Assembly: GCF_002150505.1 (NCBI RefSeq)
Contig: NZ_MSSV01000008.1
Coordinates: 62,001-126,000, forward strand
Source of the DNA: Algoriphagus ratkowskyi
GTDB lineage: Bacteria; Bacteroidota; Bacteroidia; Cytophagales; Cyclobacteriaceae
Direction: 5' to 3'
DNA: 64,000 nt
Below the pieces are notes generated by a model. The model did no database searches, was not told the DNA's origin, and saw only the letters and a program-made list of their open reading frames with translations. Shown here piece by piece: positions 53,862 to 63,204 of the stretch (its first letter is position 1; every line of letters starts with the position of its first letter). Position numbers and translations under genes: made by a program.

Positions 53862-54713
53862 ATGTTCAAAAATCTATTTTCTTCAATAATCACATATTTA
53901 CTAATTAGCACTAGTCTTTTTGCCCAAGACGCACTTTTCCCCGAAATGCCAGGGATGGTGTCCTATACCTATAGAGATAGCTTTGCTAAAGATCTGCCAT
54001 CCACACTCGACACACTTCAGGCGATGGGAATTACTGATATGGAATTTTCTAGCCTTTTTGGACGTACTGCTTCTGATATTAAAAAAGAACTTGACAAACG
54101 TGGAATGCACTGTTCATCCTTTGGCGTTAGCTACAAAGACTTGATGGAAAAGACTGCAACAGTAGCTGAAAATGCTAAAGCATTAGGAGCAGAATTTGTT
54201 CGCGTTGCTTCAATACCTCACAATGCGCCATTTTCGCTGGAAGACGCTCAAAAAACTGTCGCTGATTTCAATGCTGTAGGAAAGGTCCTGAAGGAAGATT
54301 TTAATTTGACTTTTTGCTATCACAACCACGGCTTTGAGTTTGAACCATATGGAGATGGAACGCTCTTCGACCTAATCATTCAAGAGACAAACCCTAAGTA
54401 TGTAAGCTTTGAAATGGATATTCTATGGACATTTTTTCCTGGCGCAGATCCAGCCTCATTACTTAATAAATATGGAGATCGATTCAAATTGATGCACTTG
54501 AAAGACCTACGAAAAGGAATAGTAGGCAACATGTCTGGAGGAACGCCGAAAGAAAATGATGTGATACTAGGTGATGGCCAGCTTGATATACCTGCTATTC
54601 TTAAAGCAGCAAAAAAAGCAGGAGTTCAACACTTTTACCTTGAAGATGAAAGCCCGATTTACTTTCTACAGGTACCGAAAAGTATTGAATACCTGCACAG
54701 TTTGAAAAAATAA
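53862..54713 (+). CDS. Secreted sugar phosphate isomerase/epimerase (TIM barrel)
   Basis: 283 residues with a signal peptide (1-22, LISTSLFAQ). AP-endonuclease-2/xylose-isomerase-like TIM barrel: FCYHNHGFEFEP (about 146-157), EMDILWTFFPGADP, LMHLKDLRKG and FYLEDESPI are the metal-binding segments. Exported homologues of this type are frequent in Bacteroidota and their substrate is usually unknown. Confidence 0.85.
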   Translation: MFKNLFSSIITYLLISTSLFAQDALFPEMPGMVSYTYRDSFAKDLPSTLDTLQAMGITDMEFSSLFGRTASDIKKELDKRGMHCSSFGVSYKDLMEKTATVAENAKALGAEFVRVASIPHNAPFSLEDAQKTVADFNAVGKVLKEDFNLTFCYHNHGFEFEPYGDGTLFDLIIQETNPKYVSFEMDILWTFFPGADPASLLNKYGDRFKLMHLKDLRKGIVGNMSGGTPKENDVILGDGQLDIPAILKAAKKAGVQHFYLEDESPIYFLQVPKSIEYLHSLKK

Positions 54714-54756
54714 GTATGCTGTAATTAGGTTTACCTATGAATCGTTGAAATTGAGC

Positions 54757-55668
54757 TTAAATCACGAATTTATCTCCAGTTAATTTCTCGGAAATTTCCC
54801 ACAGTTGAGCGGCTACTTCTTGATTGTGGGATTTTTTTGAAGAACCTACGATAACTGGCTTACCCTTCACTTCTCTGAATCCATTTGGGCCATAATATGT
54901 TCCGCCTTTAGCTTCGGGGTCTAATGCTGCTCTTAGCGTCGGCAACGCTCCAGATTTAGCATTCTGGCCAATAAAAGATGCCAAAGGACTAAAGAGTTTC
55001 GCAGCGAATGTTGGGAGTAACTGTCCTAAATTAGTGTTTGAGAAACCAGGGTGCGCTGCTAAAGCTTTGGAATTAATTTTAGCCTTTTCTATCCTTCTCT
55101 GAAGCTCATAGGCAAACATCAAGCAAGCCAATTTACTTTGAGAATAGGCCTTCCAGCTAGAATAAGTTTTCTCAGAATTAAGATTATCGAATTCTATTTT
55201 TCCACCCTTATGAGCTATGCTGCTGAGCATTACGACTCTTGAGTTATTAGTATTCTTTAAAGCAGGAAAAAGTAGATTTACCAGGAGAAAATGAGCGAAA
55301 TAATTGACTCCAAATTGACTTTCAAATCCGTCTTCAGTCTTTTGAAATGGCGGCATCATAATCCCTGCGTTAGCTATTAATAAATCCAGTCGCTCATACC
55401 TTTTGGAAAATACTACTGCAAACTCTCTCACTGAATCTAAGCTATTCAAATCAAGCAGGATTATCTCCAGATCAGCTTCAGGAACTTCTTTTAGGATATC
55501 CTTCTTGGCTTGCTGTGCTTTGGTAAGTGTGCGACAGGCTAGAATCACGGTTGCTTTCTTCCTTGCCAAAGCAAGCGCAGTTTCATAACCTAGGCCAATA
55601 TTGGCACCTGTGACAAGGGCTATTTTGCCTTTTTGGGAAGAGATAGAATCTAGAGAGAAGTCTTTCAT
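54757..55668 (-). CDS. Short-chain dehydrogenase, retinol-dehydrogenase-like
   Basis: 303 residues from the ATG at 55668; a further in-frame ATG at 55713 would add 15 residues. NAD(P)-binding TGANIGLGYETA (20-31), NAG at 100-102, catalytic Ser150 and Tyr175-xxx-Lys179 in AYSQSKLAC. The rest follows the RDH/WWOX-like SDR subgroup with a C-terminal GGTYYGPNGFREVKG. Cytoplasmic, substrate unknown. Confidence 0.88.
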   Translation of the reverse strand: MKDFSLDSISSQKGKIALVTGANIGLGYETALALARKKATVILACRTLTKAQQAKKDILKEVPEADLEIILLDLNSLDSVREFAVVFSKRYERLDLLIANAGIMMPPFQKTEDGFESQFGVNYFAHFLLVNLLFPALKNTNNSRVVMLSSIAHKGGKIEFDNLNSEKTYSSWKAYSQSKLACLMFAYELQRRIEKAKINSKALAAHPGFSNTNLGQLLPTFAAKLFSPLASFIGQNAKSGALPTLRAALDPEAKGGTYYGPNGFREVKGKPVIVGSSKKSHNQEVAAQLWEISEKLTGDKFVI

Positions 55669-56013
55669 TTTTTTTATAAGGGATAGATTATTTCCAATTT
55701 TAATTATCCGCAATCATGCCATTAACCTTTAAATGATAGCTTGATTGGCGAGATGACCTTCAAATAGCTATCGTAAGTGGGCTAACAGAAGTAGCCTCTA
55801 CTAGTGTTCACTAAATAAAATGTTGCTTTTAGTCTTTTACTGGCCAAAAAGTGAATGTACATATTACTGATTATGAAGTACGGTTAGTTAACTGGACAAA
55901 CCAATTTATTGTTAAACTAATCATTAATAAAAGCTATTTGACAGTCATGTAAATATGGCTTGTCAACTCAATTTATTCTTTTACCTTTTGCATAAGACCC
56001 AAACACTAACGAT
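55669..56013. other. Divergent intergenic region before the M13 peptidase gene
   Basis: 345 bases, AT-rich, no gene. TTG at 55960-55962, 19 bases, then TACCTTTTG at 55982-55990 resembles a promoter with one extra base in the -7 element. An imperfect TTGACA/TGTCAA inverted repeat lies near 55938-55965. Confidence 0.4.
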
Positions 56014-58038
56014 ATGAGAAATCTACTCTATGCTTCCCTCATTCTTTTGGCCTCTTGTGGCCAGCAAAATTCAAATGAAATCTCAGAACCTAAAAAGCAG
56101 TTCGTAAGTGTGGAAGGAATAGACTCCTCGATCAAGCCGGGAGATAATTTCTTTATGCATGTCAACGGTATTTGGTATGACTCTGCGCAAATAGCTAGTG
56201 ATCAGTCTGGAGTAGGATCTTATTCCTTCTTGAATATTCCTCAAAAACAGCTTCTCGAAAATATCTTAGAAGAAGTTTCCCGCGCTGAAAATACGACTGC
56301 AAGCATAGAGCAGAGAGTAGGAGACTTCTACGCCTCAGGGATGGATGAGGACGCAATAAATCAGCGAGGCTTTGAACCTATACAACCTGTTTTGTCAACA
56401 ATAGAAGCGATCAACTCTGTCAAGGAATTGATGAGCTTTGTGACAGGAGAAATTAAATCCGGTAACCAGTCTTTTATAAGCATTGGTATTTCTCCAGATG
56501 ACGAAAACAGTAGCATCAACATCGCTCACTTTACTCAAACAGGTTTAGGTTTGCCAGATAGAGATTACTATTTCAAAACTGACTCATCTACCTTAGCCAT
56601 TCAAAAAGCCTACGTGGATTATCTATCCACTCTTTTCCAACTTACAGGAAGTGCTGAAGCTGCGGCGAAAATTAATGCTGAAAAAGTTTATGCTGTAGAA
56701 GAGAATTTAGCGAAATCACACAAAACAAGGATTGAGCGCAGAGTAGTAAAGGAAAATTACAACAAAATAGCTCTTGAGGAAATAAATCAAAAGCAAGCAA
56801 ATCTAGGCTGGTCTCCTATGCTCGAGCAGTTGGGATTAGCAGCGGATTCTTTGGACATACGCCAGCCTGCCTATTATGAAGCACTGAACAAGATGCTAGT
56901 ATCAGTTCCACTTGCAGATTGGAAAACCTACGTCAAAGCACATACGCTTTCATCTTACGCTGAAGAATTAAGCAAGCCTTTTGAGGACGCATCTTTTTCC
57001 TACCAGAAAGTAATATCAGGCCAATCAACACAATTGACTAGAGCACAACAAATGGTGCAGAAAGTTGATCGTCAGCTAGGTTATGCTCTTGGGCAATTGT
57101 ACGTCAAGCGATATTTCAATGAGGATGCAAAAAAGCGCGTATTGGATTTGGTTAATAACCTTCAAAAAGCATTTGAAAGTCGTATTACCCAACTGGACTG
57201 GATGAGTGATAGTACTAAAATTCAAGCAAAAGAGAAGCTTTACGCCATTACCAAGAAAATAGGTTATCCTGATGAGTGGAGAACCTATGATGTGGAGATT
57301 GCAAAGGATAAGTACTTTGAAAATGTGGTGGCACTTCGAAAAGACAATGCAAAATACATGTTGGATAAGTTTGGTAAAGCTCCTGACAAGGCTGAGTGGC
57401 ACACTACGCCGTCTACAGTCACTGCATATTATAATCCCTCCACCAATGAGATCGTTTTTCCAGCTGGAATCCTTCAATATCCTTACTTTGACCTTTATGC
57501 AGATGATGCGATCAATTACGGCGGAATCGGCATGGTTATCGGCCATGAGTTGACTCATGCATTTGATGATCAAGGAGCTCAATACGACAAAGATGGGAAT
57601 GTGAAAAACTGGTGGACGGATGAAGATTATGAGAAGTTTACGGCCAAAACCCAGCAATTAATAGAGCGATATGACAGCTTCACCGTGCTTGATTCTGTGC
57701 ATGTAAAAGGCGGTATGACTATAGGTGAAAATACTGCAGACAACGGAGCGCTATACATAGCCTATGAGGCATTTAAACTTACTGAGCAAGGTCAGGATAC
57801 TACTAGAATTGATGGGTTTACACCTGATCAACGATTCTGTCTTTCTATCGCACGAATCTGGAGAGTAAAGACCCGCGATGAATTCTTGCGAACGTACGTG
57901 AATACTAATTCACATTCACCAGCAGTTTGGCGAGTGAATGGACCTTTGATGAACTTTGATCCATTTTACACCGCATTTAATATTCAGCCAGGAGATGTGA
58001 ATTATAAAGCTCCAGCCGATAGAATTAAGATTTGGTAG
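56014..58038 (+). CDS. M13 family metallopeptidase lipoprotein (neprilysin-like)
   Basis: 674 residues with a lipoprotein signal (lipidated Cys15 in ILLASCGQQN). The zinc site is HELTH in VIGHELTHAFDDQG (His511, Glu512, His515), with third ligand Glu572 in GENTADNGA. The substrate-binding NAYY-like motif is present as TAYYNPSTNEIVFPAGILQ. A periplasmic or surface oligopeptidase. It precedes the M16 peptidase by about 500 bases, with a small protein between. Confidence 0.93.
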   Translation: MRNLLYASLILLASCGQQNSNEISEPKKQFVSVEGIDSSIKPGDNFFMHVNGIWYDSAQIASDQSGVGSYSFLNIPQKQLLENILEEVSRAENTTASIEQRVGDFYASGMDEDAINQRGFEPIQPVLSTIEAINSVKELMSFVTGEIKSGNQSFISIGISPDDENSSINIAHFTQTGLGLPDRDYYFKTDSSTLAIQKAYVDYLSTLFQLTGSAEAAAKINAEKVYAVEENLAKSHKTRIERRVVKENYNKIALEEINQKQANLGWSPMLEQLGLAADSLDIRQPAYYEALNKMLVSVPLADWKTYVKAHTLSSYAEELSKPFEDASFSYQKVISGQSTQLTRAQQMVQKVDRQLGYALGQLYVKRYFNEDAKKRVLDLVNNLQKAFESRITQLDWMSDSTKIQAKEKLYAITKKIGYPDEWRTYDVEIAKDKYFENVVALRKDNAKYMLDKFGKAPDKAEWHTTPSTVTAYYNPSTNEIVFPAGILQYPYFDLYADDAINYGGIGMVIGHELTHAFDDQGAQYDKDGNVKNWWTDEDYEKFTAKTQQLIERYDSFTVLDSVHVKGGMTIGENTADNGALYIAYEAFKLTEQGQDTTRIDGFTPDQRFCLSIARIWRVKTRDEFLRTYVNTNSHSPAVWRVNGPLMNFDPFYTAFNIQPGDVNYKAPADRIKIW

Positions 58039-58059
58039 ACTTTCTGAAGATCTGATAAT

Positions 58060-58092
58060 AGTAAGGAGCCATAACTAAAAATGCTCCTTACT
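58060..58092 (+). terminator. Hairpin after the M13 peptidase gene
   Basis: AGTAAGGAGC and GCTCCTTACT form a perfect 10-bp stem, 22 bases after the stop. No T-run follows, so termination would be weak. Confidence 0.5.
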
Positions 58093-58143
58093 TCAAGCTT
58101 TTATATATCTTTAAACTATTTAAAACCATCCACTAAAAAATAC

Positions 58144-58401
58144 ATGTTTGAAGGATCTGATTATCCCAATTCTGTAAAAGAACAAGTATTTGAATCTTGG
58201 CTAGAGGAGGGAAGAGCAAGTAAAATCAGTTATCAGTATCTACTGATCGTATGGAATGTCTATGATGAGAAATACAATCCTGTCTACGTAGAAAGCAGGG
58301 AGGAGATAGGGAACTTTGAGTTATATCCAGCAGCCAAAGGTTCCGAAGCTCTGATCGCAGTATATGATCTGTATTCTGAGTCTCGCATAACTGTATTTTA
58401 A
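58144..58401 (+). CDS. Small hypothetical protein
   Basis: About 85 residues from the ATG at 58144. An earlier in-frame ATG at 58081 lies inside the terminator hairpin and is unlikely as a start. Sequence such as WLEEGRASKISYQYLLIVWNVYDEKYNPVYVE is beta-rich with no recognised domain. No signal peptide. Confidence 0.55.
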   Translation: MFEGSDYPNSVKEQVFESWLEEGRASKISYQYLLIVWNVYDEKYNPVYVESREEIGNFELYPAAKGSEALIAVYDLYSESRITVF

Positions 58402-58435
58402 CCGCGAAGAAATTATAATACTTGGCTATAGCAAA

Positions 58436-58455
58436 CCCTTTCTAATTAGAAAGGG
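58436..58455. repeat. 20-bp perfect palindrome before the M16 gene
   Basis: CCCTTTCTAATTAGAAAGGG, symmetric with no spacer. It lies 86 bases upstream of the M16 peptidase start and could be an operator or a weak hairpin. Confidence 0.5.
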
Positions 58456-58540
58456 GCAGATATTTGCACTTAACTACCAGTTAACATTACTATTATTTAA
58501 ACTGGATTTTTACAGAATTTTAAAATCAAAACCTCAAAAC

Positions 58541-61384
58541 ATGTTTTATAGGATCACCTCGTTAGTACTCATCGTGCTTTTGGCAGTTAGCTGCGATAAA
58601 AAAGTTGAAACGGTTTCTCAGGACTTTAAAGTGGACTTTGAAAAATTTGAGCTAGAAAATGGTCTTGAAGTTGTTTTCCATATAGATAATTCAGACCCCG
58701 TGGTAGCAGTAGCGCTCACAGCACACGTAGGTTCAGCTCGCGAGAAGGAGGGAAGAACTGGTTTCGCACACCTTTTTGAACATTTACTTTTCCTCGAATC
58801 CGAGAATCTCGGCAAAGGTGGTCTCGACAAAATGTCTGCTAGAATAGGAGGGTCTGGAGCCAATGGATCTACAAGTCGTGACAGGACAAACTACCTGCAA
58901 ACTGTACCCAATGATGCGCTAGAAAAAATGATCTGGGCGGAAGCGGATAAGTTGGGCTGGTTTATCAATACAGTAACTGACCCTGTTTTAGCCAAAGAAA
59001 AGCAAGTAGTAAAAAATGAAAAGCGTCAAGGAGTGGACAATCAACCTTATGGCCACACTTCCTATGTCATTGATAAAAACCTTTATCCTGCAGATCATCC
59101 CTATAATTGGCAGGTGATTGGTTCCTTAGAGGATCTTCAAAATGCAAAACTTGAAGATGTGAAGGAGTTTTTTAGACGCTGGTATGTGCCTAATAATGTA
59201 ACACTTACTATCGTTGGAGATTTCGATCCAGAGCAAGCGAAGGCATGGGTAAAAAAGTATTTTGATGAGATTCCTACAGGCGAACCTCTTGATGCCATGG
59301 CTCCTAGACCAGGGAAAGTAGAGGCAATTAAGAAGTTATATCACGAGGATAATTTTGCGCGACTGCCAGAACTTACCATGACTTGGCCCACTGTGGAGCA
59401 ATATCACCCAGATTCTTATGCGCTTGAAGTACTCTCTGAATACCTTTCTAGCGGTAAAGAAGCTCCATTCAATCAGGTGCTTGTTGATGCGAAAAAGCTT
59501 ACATCAAACGTAAGGATGTACAATCGAACCTCTGAGCTGGCCGGACAGGCACAGTTATCAGTTCGAGCTTTTGCAGATAAAGATCTAGATGAGGTCGCTG
59601 TCGCGGTAGAAGAAGCATTTGCAAAATTTGAGGCAGAAGGAATATCTGAAAAAGATTTGGCTCGAATCAAAGCCGGACAGGAAACCATGTTCTACAATAC
59701 ATTATCTAGCGTTCTTGGAAAAGGCGTTCAGCTGGCTCAGTATAACATTTTTGCGCATGATGCTGGATTTATTAATGAAGAGATTAAGTATGTGTTGGCC
59801 GTATCTGCTGCAGACGTCAATCGCGTTTATGAGCAATACATCAAAGGCAAAAATTACATTGCTACCAGCTTTGTGCCAAGAAATAATCTGAGTGCTGCAC
59901 TAGAAGGATCAGAAAAAGCGGATGTAGTTGAGGAACAAATCGTTCAGGGTGCAGAGGAAAATTTTGATGCTTCAATACAGGCCAGTTATGAAAAAGCGCC
60001 TTCTAGCTTTGATAGGTCTGTAGAACCTCCTTATGGGAAATCTCCTGAAGTAAAAATACCAACAGTCTGGAAAGAATCTCTTAGTAATGGACTGAATGTG
60101 TTTGGTATCGAAAATCATGAAGTGCCTTTGGTTCAATCCAATATGGTGATAGATGGAGGACAGTTGCTGGATGATCCTACAAAAGTGGGCGTAGCAAATC
60201 TCCTGGCGCAGCTCTTGACTAAAGGCACTAAAACCAAAACTACCGCTCAGCTGGAAGATGAAATAGAACAATTGGGAGCTTCAGTGAATGTCTTTGCCAC
60301 TACAGAAAGCACGAACTTAACTGTAACTACGTTAAGTAGAAATTACGACGAGGTAATAGCTATAGTCAAAGAAATTCTTTTAGAGCCACGATGGGATTCT
60401 GTAGAGTTTGCGCTAGCAAAACAATCAACTGTAGCTCGAATCAGTCAACTAGCTGCTAGTCCGAATATGGTGGCTCAAAATGAGTTCAACAAATTGATCT
60501 ATGGAGAGGATAATATCCGATCTCAGAATATCTTGGGCAGCCTCAAGTCCGTAGAAGCCATTACCCTTGATGATCTTAAAGCCTATTATGCGAAGTTTAT
60601 ATCTCCATCTGTCACCAGAATGCATGTAGTCGGTGCACTGGGACAAGCAGAGATTCTAGCTCCACTTAAAGATTTGACTACTGCTTGGAAAAGCAAAGTA
60701 GTAACTATCCCTGCTTACAAATCACCTTCAAGGCCAGAACAAGCCACAGTATATTTTTATGATATTCCTGACTCCAAGCAGTCTTTGTTGCAGTTTGGTT
60801 ATCCAGCGCTAGCTTCTACAGATGCAGACTTTTATCCTGCTACTGTGATGAATTATATTTTGGGTGGAGGAGGATTTGCATCTCGTCTTACTCAGGAATT
60901 GAGAGAGGGAAAAGGATATACGTATGGAATCAGATCTTCATTTTCTGGAGGAAAAATAGCTGAGCCTTTCACGATAAGTAGCGGAGTACGAAGTAATGTC
61001 ACCTATGAATCAGCTCAATTAGTGAAAGATATTCTGGCTGATTTTGGATCCACCTATACTCCTGCAGACTTGGAAACCACGCAGAGTTTTATGATCAAGA
61101 GCAATGCTAGAGCTTTTGAAACAGCTGGAGCAAAGCTCAATATGCTGGAAAATATCAGTGCCTATGGCTGGGATGCTGACTATGTAAAGGATAGAGAAAA
61201 AATTGTGAATGAGATGACTGTAGAAAGAATTCAGGAATTGGCGGGGAGCTATCTAGATCCTACTACGATGATCTGGCTTGTAGTTGGCGACGCAAAGACA
61301 CAATTGGATGGCCTTGAGAAACTAGGTTTTGGTAAGCCAGTGCTTATCAACCAGCCAAAGATCTCACTGGAAGTTGATCGATAG
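58541..61384 (+). CDS. M16 family metallopeptidase, two-domain
   Basis: 947 residues with a lipoprotein-type signal (AVSC, Cys18). First half is catalytic: inverted zinc motif HLFEH (77-81) in GFAHLFEHLLFLES and downstream EKRQGVDNQPYG. Second half repeats the M16 fold (NMVIDGGQLLDDPTKVGVANLLAQLL) but lacks an HxxEH motif, so it is probably structural, as in pitrilysin-type fused pairs. GGGGFASRLTQELREGKGYTYG is the M16_C glycine-rich loop. Likely degrades peptides in the periplasm. Confidence 0.93.
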   Translation: MFYRITSLVLIVLLAVSCDKKVETVSQDFKVDFEKFELENGLEVVFHIDNSDPVVAVALTAHVGSAREKEGRTGFAHLFEHLLFLESENLGKGGLDKMSARIGGSGANGSTSRDRTNYLQTVPNDALEKMIWAEADKLGWFINTVTDPVLAKEKQVVKNEKRQGVDNQPYGHTSYVIDKNLYPADHPYNWQVIGSLEDLQNAKLEDVKEFFRRWYVPNNVTLTIVGDFDPEQAKAWVKKYFDEIPTGEPLDAMAPRPGKVEAIKKLYHEDNFARLPELTMTWPTVEQYHPDSYALEVLSEYLSSGKEAPFNQVLVDAKKLTSNVRMYNRTSELAGQAQLSVRAFADKDLDEVAVAVEEAFAKFEAEGISEKDLARIKAGQETMFYNTLSSVLGKGVQLAQYNIFAHDAGFINEEIKYVLAVSAADVNRVYEQYIKGKNYIATSFVPRNNLSAALEGSEKADVVEEQIVQGAEENFDASIQASYEKAPSSFDRSVEPPYGKSPEVKIPTVWKESLSNGLNVFGIENHEVPLVQSNMVIDGGQLLDDPTKVGVANLLAQLLTKGTKTKTTAQLEDEIEQLGASVNVFATTESTNLTVTTLSRNYDEVIAIVKEILLEPRWDSVEFALAKQSTVARISQLAASPNMVAQNEFNKLIYGEDNIRSQNILGSLKSVEAITLDDLKAYYAKFISPSVTRMHVVGALGQAEILAPLKDLTTAWKSKVVTIPAYKSPSRPEQATVYFYDIPDSKQSLLQFGYPALASTDADFYPATVMNYILGGGGFASRLTQELREGKGYTYGIRSSFSGGKIAEPFTISSGVRSNVTYESAQLVKDILADFGSTYTPADLETTQSFMIKSNARAFETAGAKLNMLENISAYGWDADYVKDREKIVNEMTVERIQELAGSYLDPTTMIWLVVGDAKTQLDGLEKLGFGKPVLINQPKISLEVDR

Positions 61385-61462
61385 TTATTAGAACTCTGCG
61401 AAAAAAACTTAAAGCCTACTTAGAAATATGAATACTAAGAAGATGGTTGTTTGTCATTTAAA

Positions 61463-61515
61463 AAGCAAAGCACATAGAGGGAATTAGCTAGTCAAAACCT
61501 CTAAGTACTTTGCTT
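61463..61515 (-). terminator. Terminator of the CxxC-rich protein gene
   Basis: On the minus strand AAGCAAAG and CTTTGCTT, with the inner TAGAGG/CCTCTA, form a long stem followed by TTTAAA. It starts 5 bases past the stop codon. Confidence 0.75.
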
Positions 61516-61519
61516 GAAA

Positions 61520-62245
61520 TCAATGCTCGTGTATTTCGCCCTCATGACTACAGATTTCTTCTGAACTCAATTTTCCGCTTCCATTACAAGTTTGACAAGA
61601 GCTCACTTCTTTTAAACTACCCTCGCAAACCGGACAGGTTAATCTGCCTTTTCCAGCACATCTATCGCATTCAAAATATTCTACAATTTTGAATATATTC
61701 ATCCGTGTGACCATACCAGATCCACTGCAACGACTACAGCCGACCACGCCTTTAGCTTTGCAATAGTTGCATTCTTGCTCGATCTGACGCTCGCCTTCAC
61801 AAGTAAAGCAGGTTTTATATCTGTATCCTCTACGGTCGCAAAGCTGACATTGCTGCATTTCTGACAAGGGTGTTTCCAATCGTAACTGCAGCTCCTGAGC
61901 TCCTTTATAATGCGATCCTGTAAAGCCGGTTAACTCAAGATATTTATTAAGAAAATTAGCTGAATTGTCATATTGCTTAAGTTCGAAAAGGGTCTCAGCA
62001 AATAGATAAGGCATTTCTTCAGGAAGTGGCTGTCCAGAATCGATCAAGTTTCTGAAAATTGAATTTGCAGTTTCGTAATCATTTCTTTCAATGGCAGCTT
62101 TAGCGGCTTTCATCCACTGATCAGTTTGACCAAGATTTGGTCCTATTTGCGCAAGTGAAACTTGGCAAAAGGCTAAGGAAATAATAAGACTAAAGATGAG
62201 TAGGGGAAGGTGAATTCTAAAGTTCACAGGAATATGTTTTTTCAA
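61520..62245 (-). CDS. Secreted protein with TPR-like part and seven CxxC knuckles
   Basis: 241 residues. Signal peptide (about 1-33, ending VSLAQ), then a TPR-like helical part (about 40-115), then CxxC pairs CQLC, CFTC, CNYC, CSRC, CDRC, CPVC and CQTC, several in a CxxCxGxG context as in the DnaJ zinc finger. DnaJ normally has four, in the cytoplasm. Here it is exported with no J domain. It may bind zinc or act in disulfide handling; not known. Confidence 0.8.
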   Translation of the reverse strand: MKKHIPVNFRIHLPLLIFSLIISLAFCQVSLAQIGPNLGQTDQWMKAAKAAIERNDYETANSIFRNLIDSGQPLPEEMPYLFAETLFELKQYDNSANFLNKYLELTGFTGSHYKGAQELQLRLETPLSEMQQCQLCDRRGYRYKTCFTCEGERQIEQECNYCKAKGVVGCSRCSGSGMVTRMNIFKIVEYFECDRCAGKGRLTCPVCEGSLKEVSSCQTCNGSGKLSSEEICSHEGEIHEH

Positions 62246-62446
62246 GGAGGCAATAAAGGTAGAAGTTTCTTTATCCTAAAGTTAATTTTTATAAAAGAGG
62301 AGATCGAGCATTAATCTACCTCATAAATTTTAGAAGTTAAATATTGTCCCTATTTTGGGGTTAAATCTAGTTGAGGTCGTGGATTTATTCTGTTAGGTCA
62401 ACACTGGATTTTCAGTTATTTTAAATTAACTCTAAAAAATCACAAA

Positions 62447-62854
62447 ATGGGAAAACCAATCACGATGATCGAAAGCATAGGCCCTGCTATGAAAGAGAAA
62501 CTTTCTACTGCTGGAGTAACTTCTGTGGAAGGGCTTTTGGAGAAAGGAGCTTCTAAGTCTGGGAGAAAAACTATAGCTGCAGCCTCTGGCCTAGACGAAG
62601 GTAAAATACTCGATTGGGTAAATATGGCCGATCTTTTTAGAATAAATGGAATTGCAAGTCAATTTGCAGAGCTTCTCAAAGCTGCTGGTGTAGATACCGT
62701 GAAAGAATTGAGAACCAGAAATGCAGAGAATCTTCACGCTGCCTTAGTCAAAACTCAAGAGGAAAAAGGATTGACCAGAGTAGTTCCTGCAGCTTCTAAA
62801 GTGATAGACTTCATAGAACAAGCGAAAGCGCTTGAGCCAATGGTCACACATTAA
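62447..62854 (+). CDS. DUF4332 protein
   Basis: 135 residues with two helix-hairpin-helix-like units: TMIESIGPAMKEKLSTAGVTSVEGLLEKG and FRINGIASQFAELLKAAGVDTVKELRTRN, the DUF4332 pattern (RuvA/Pol X-type HhH). It suggests DNA binding or a role as a fused module. No signal peptide. Monocistronic with its own terminator. Confidence 0.88.
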   Translation: MGKPITMIESIGPAMKEKLSTAGVTSVEGLLEKGASKSGRKTIAAASGLDEGKILDWVNMADLFRINGIASQFAELLKAAGVDTVKELRTRNAENLHAALVKTQEEKGLTRVVPAASKVIDFIEQAKALEPMVTH

Positions 62855-62879
62855 TCGAATTACCATAAGTCTATTTTTG

Positions 62880-62913
62880 AAAACCTTTTTGCTTCGGCAT
62901 TAAGGTTTTTTTT
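62880..62913 (+). terminator. Terminator of the DUF4332 gene
   Basis: AAAACCTT...GC-TTCG-GC...AAGGTTTT: a stem with a TTCG tetraloop and a long T-run, about 25 bases after the stop codon. Confidence 0.88.
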
Positions 62914-63204
62914 CCTGAGTAAATAGTTGCCGGCTAGTACACAGTGTCACTCCATGGGCATACATCGATCGCACAATTGTAAAATACCTAGACGCGGCTA
63001 TATATAATAGTGACCTTCAATAGGTAGCACAAAAATCACTAACAACGCATAAATTATTACATTCCACTTCCAAATTGCTGGGACTTCATATGGAGAATCT
63101 AATCTCAATTAGGGAGAATTGGCCGCTTATATTTTTTCAAACCTAGTAGGTAAGTCCTTTATAAAAATTGTTTTTTGTAGTTTGGTTGCACAATTATTTC
63201 CACT
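62914..63204. other. Intergenic region before the HerA-like gene
   Basis: About 290 bases, no gene seen and no confident promoter. TAGTTTG near 63176-63184 is one base short of the Bacteroidota pattern. Confidence 0.45.

Noticed and set aside
57076..57657. 193-residue open frame on the minus strand inside the M13 peptidase gene
   Set aside because: It lies wholly antisense to a well-supported peptidase, has no family resemblance and no promoter; it is a coding shadow.
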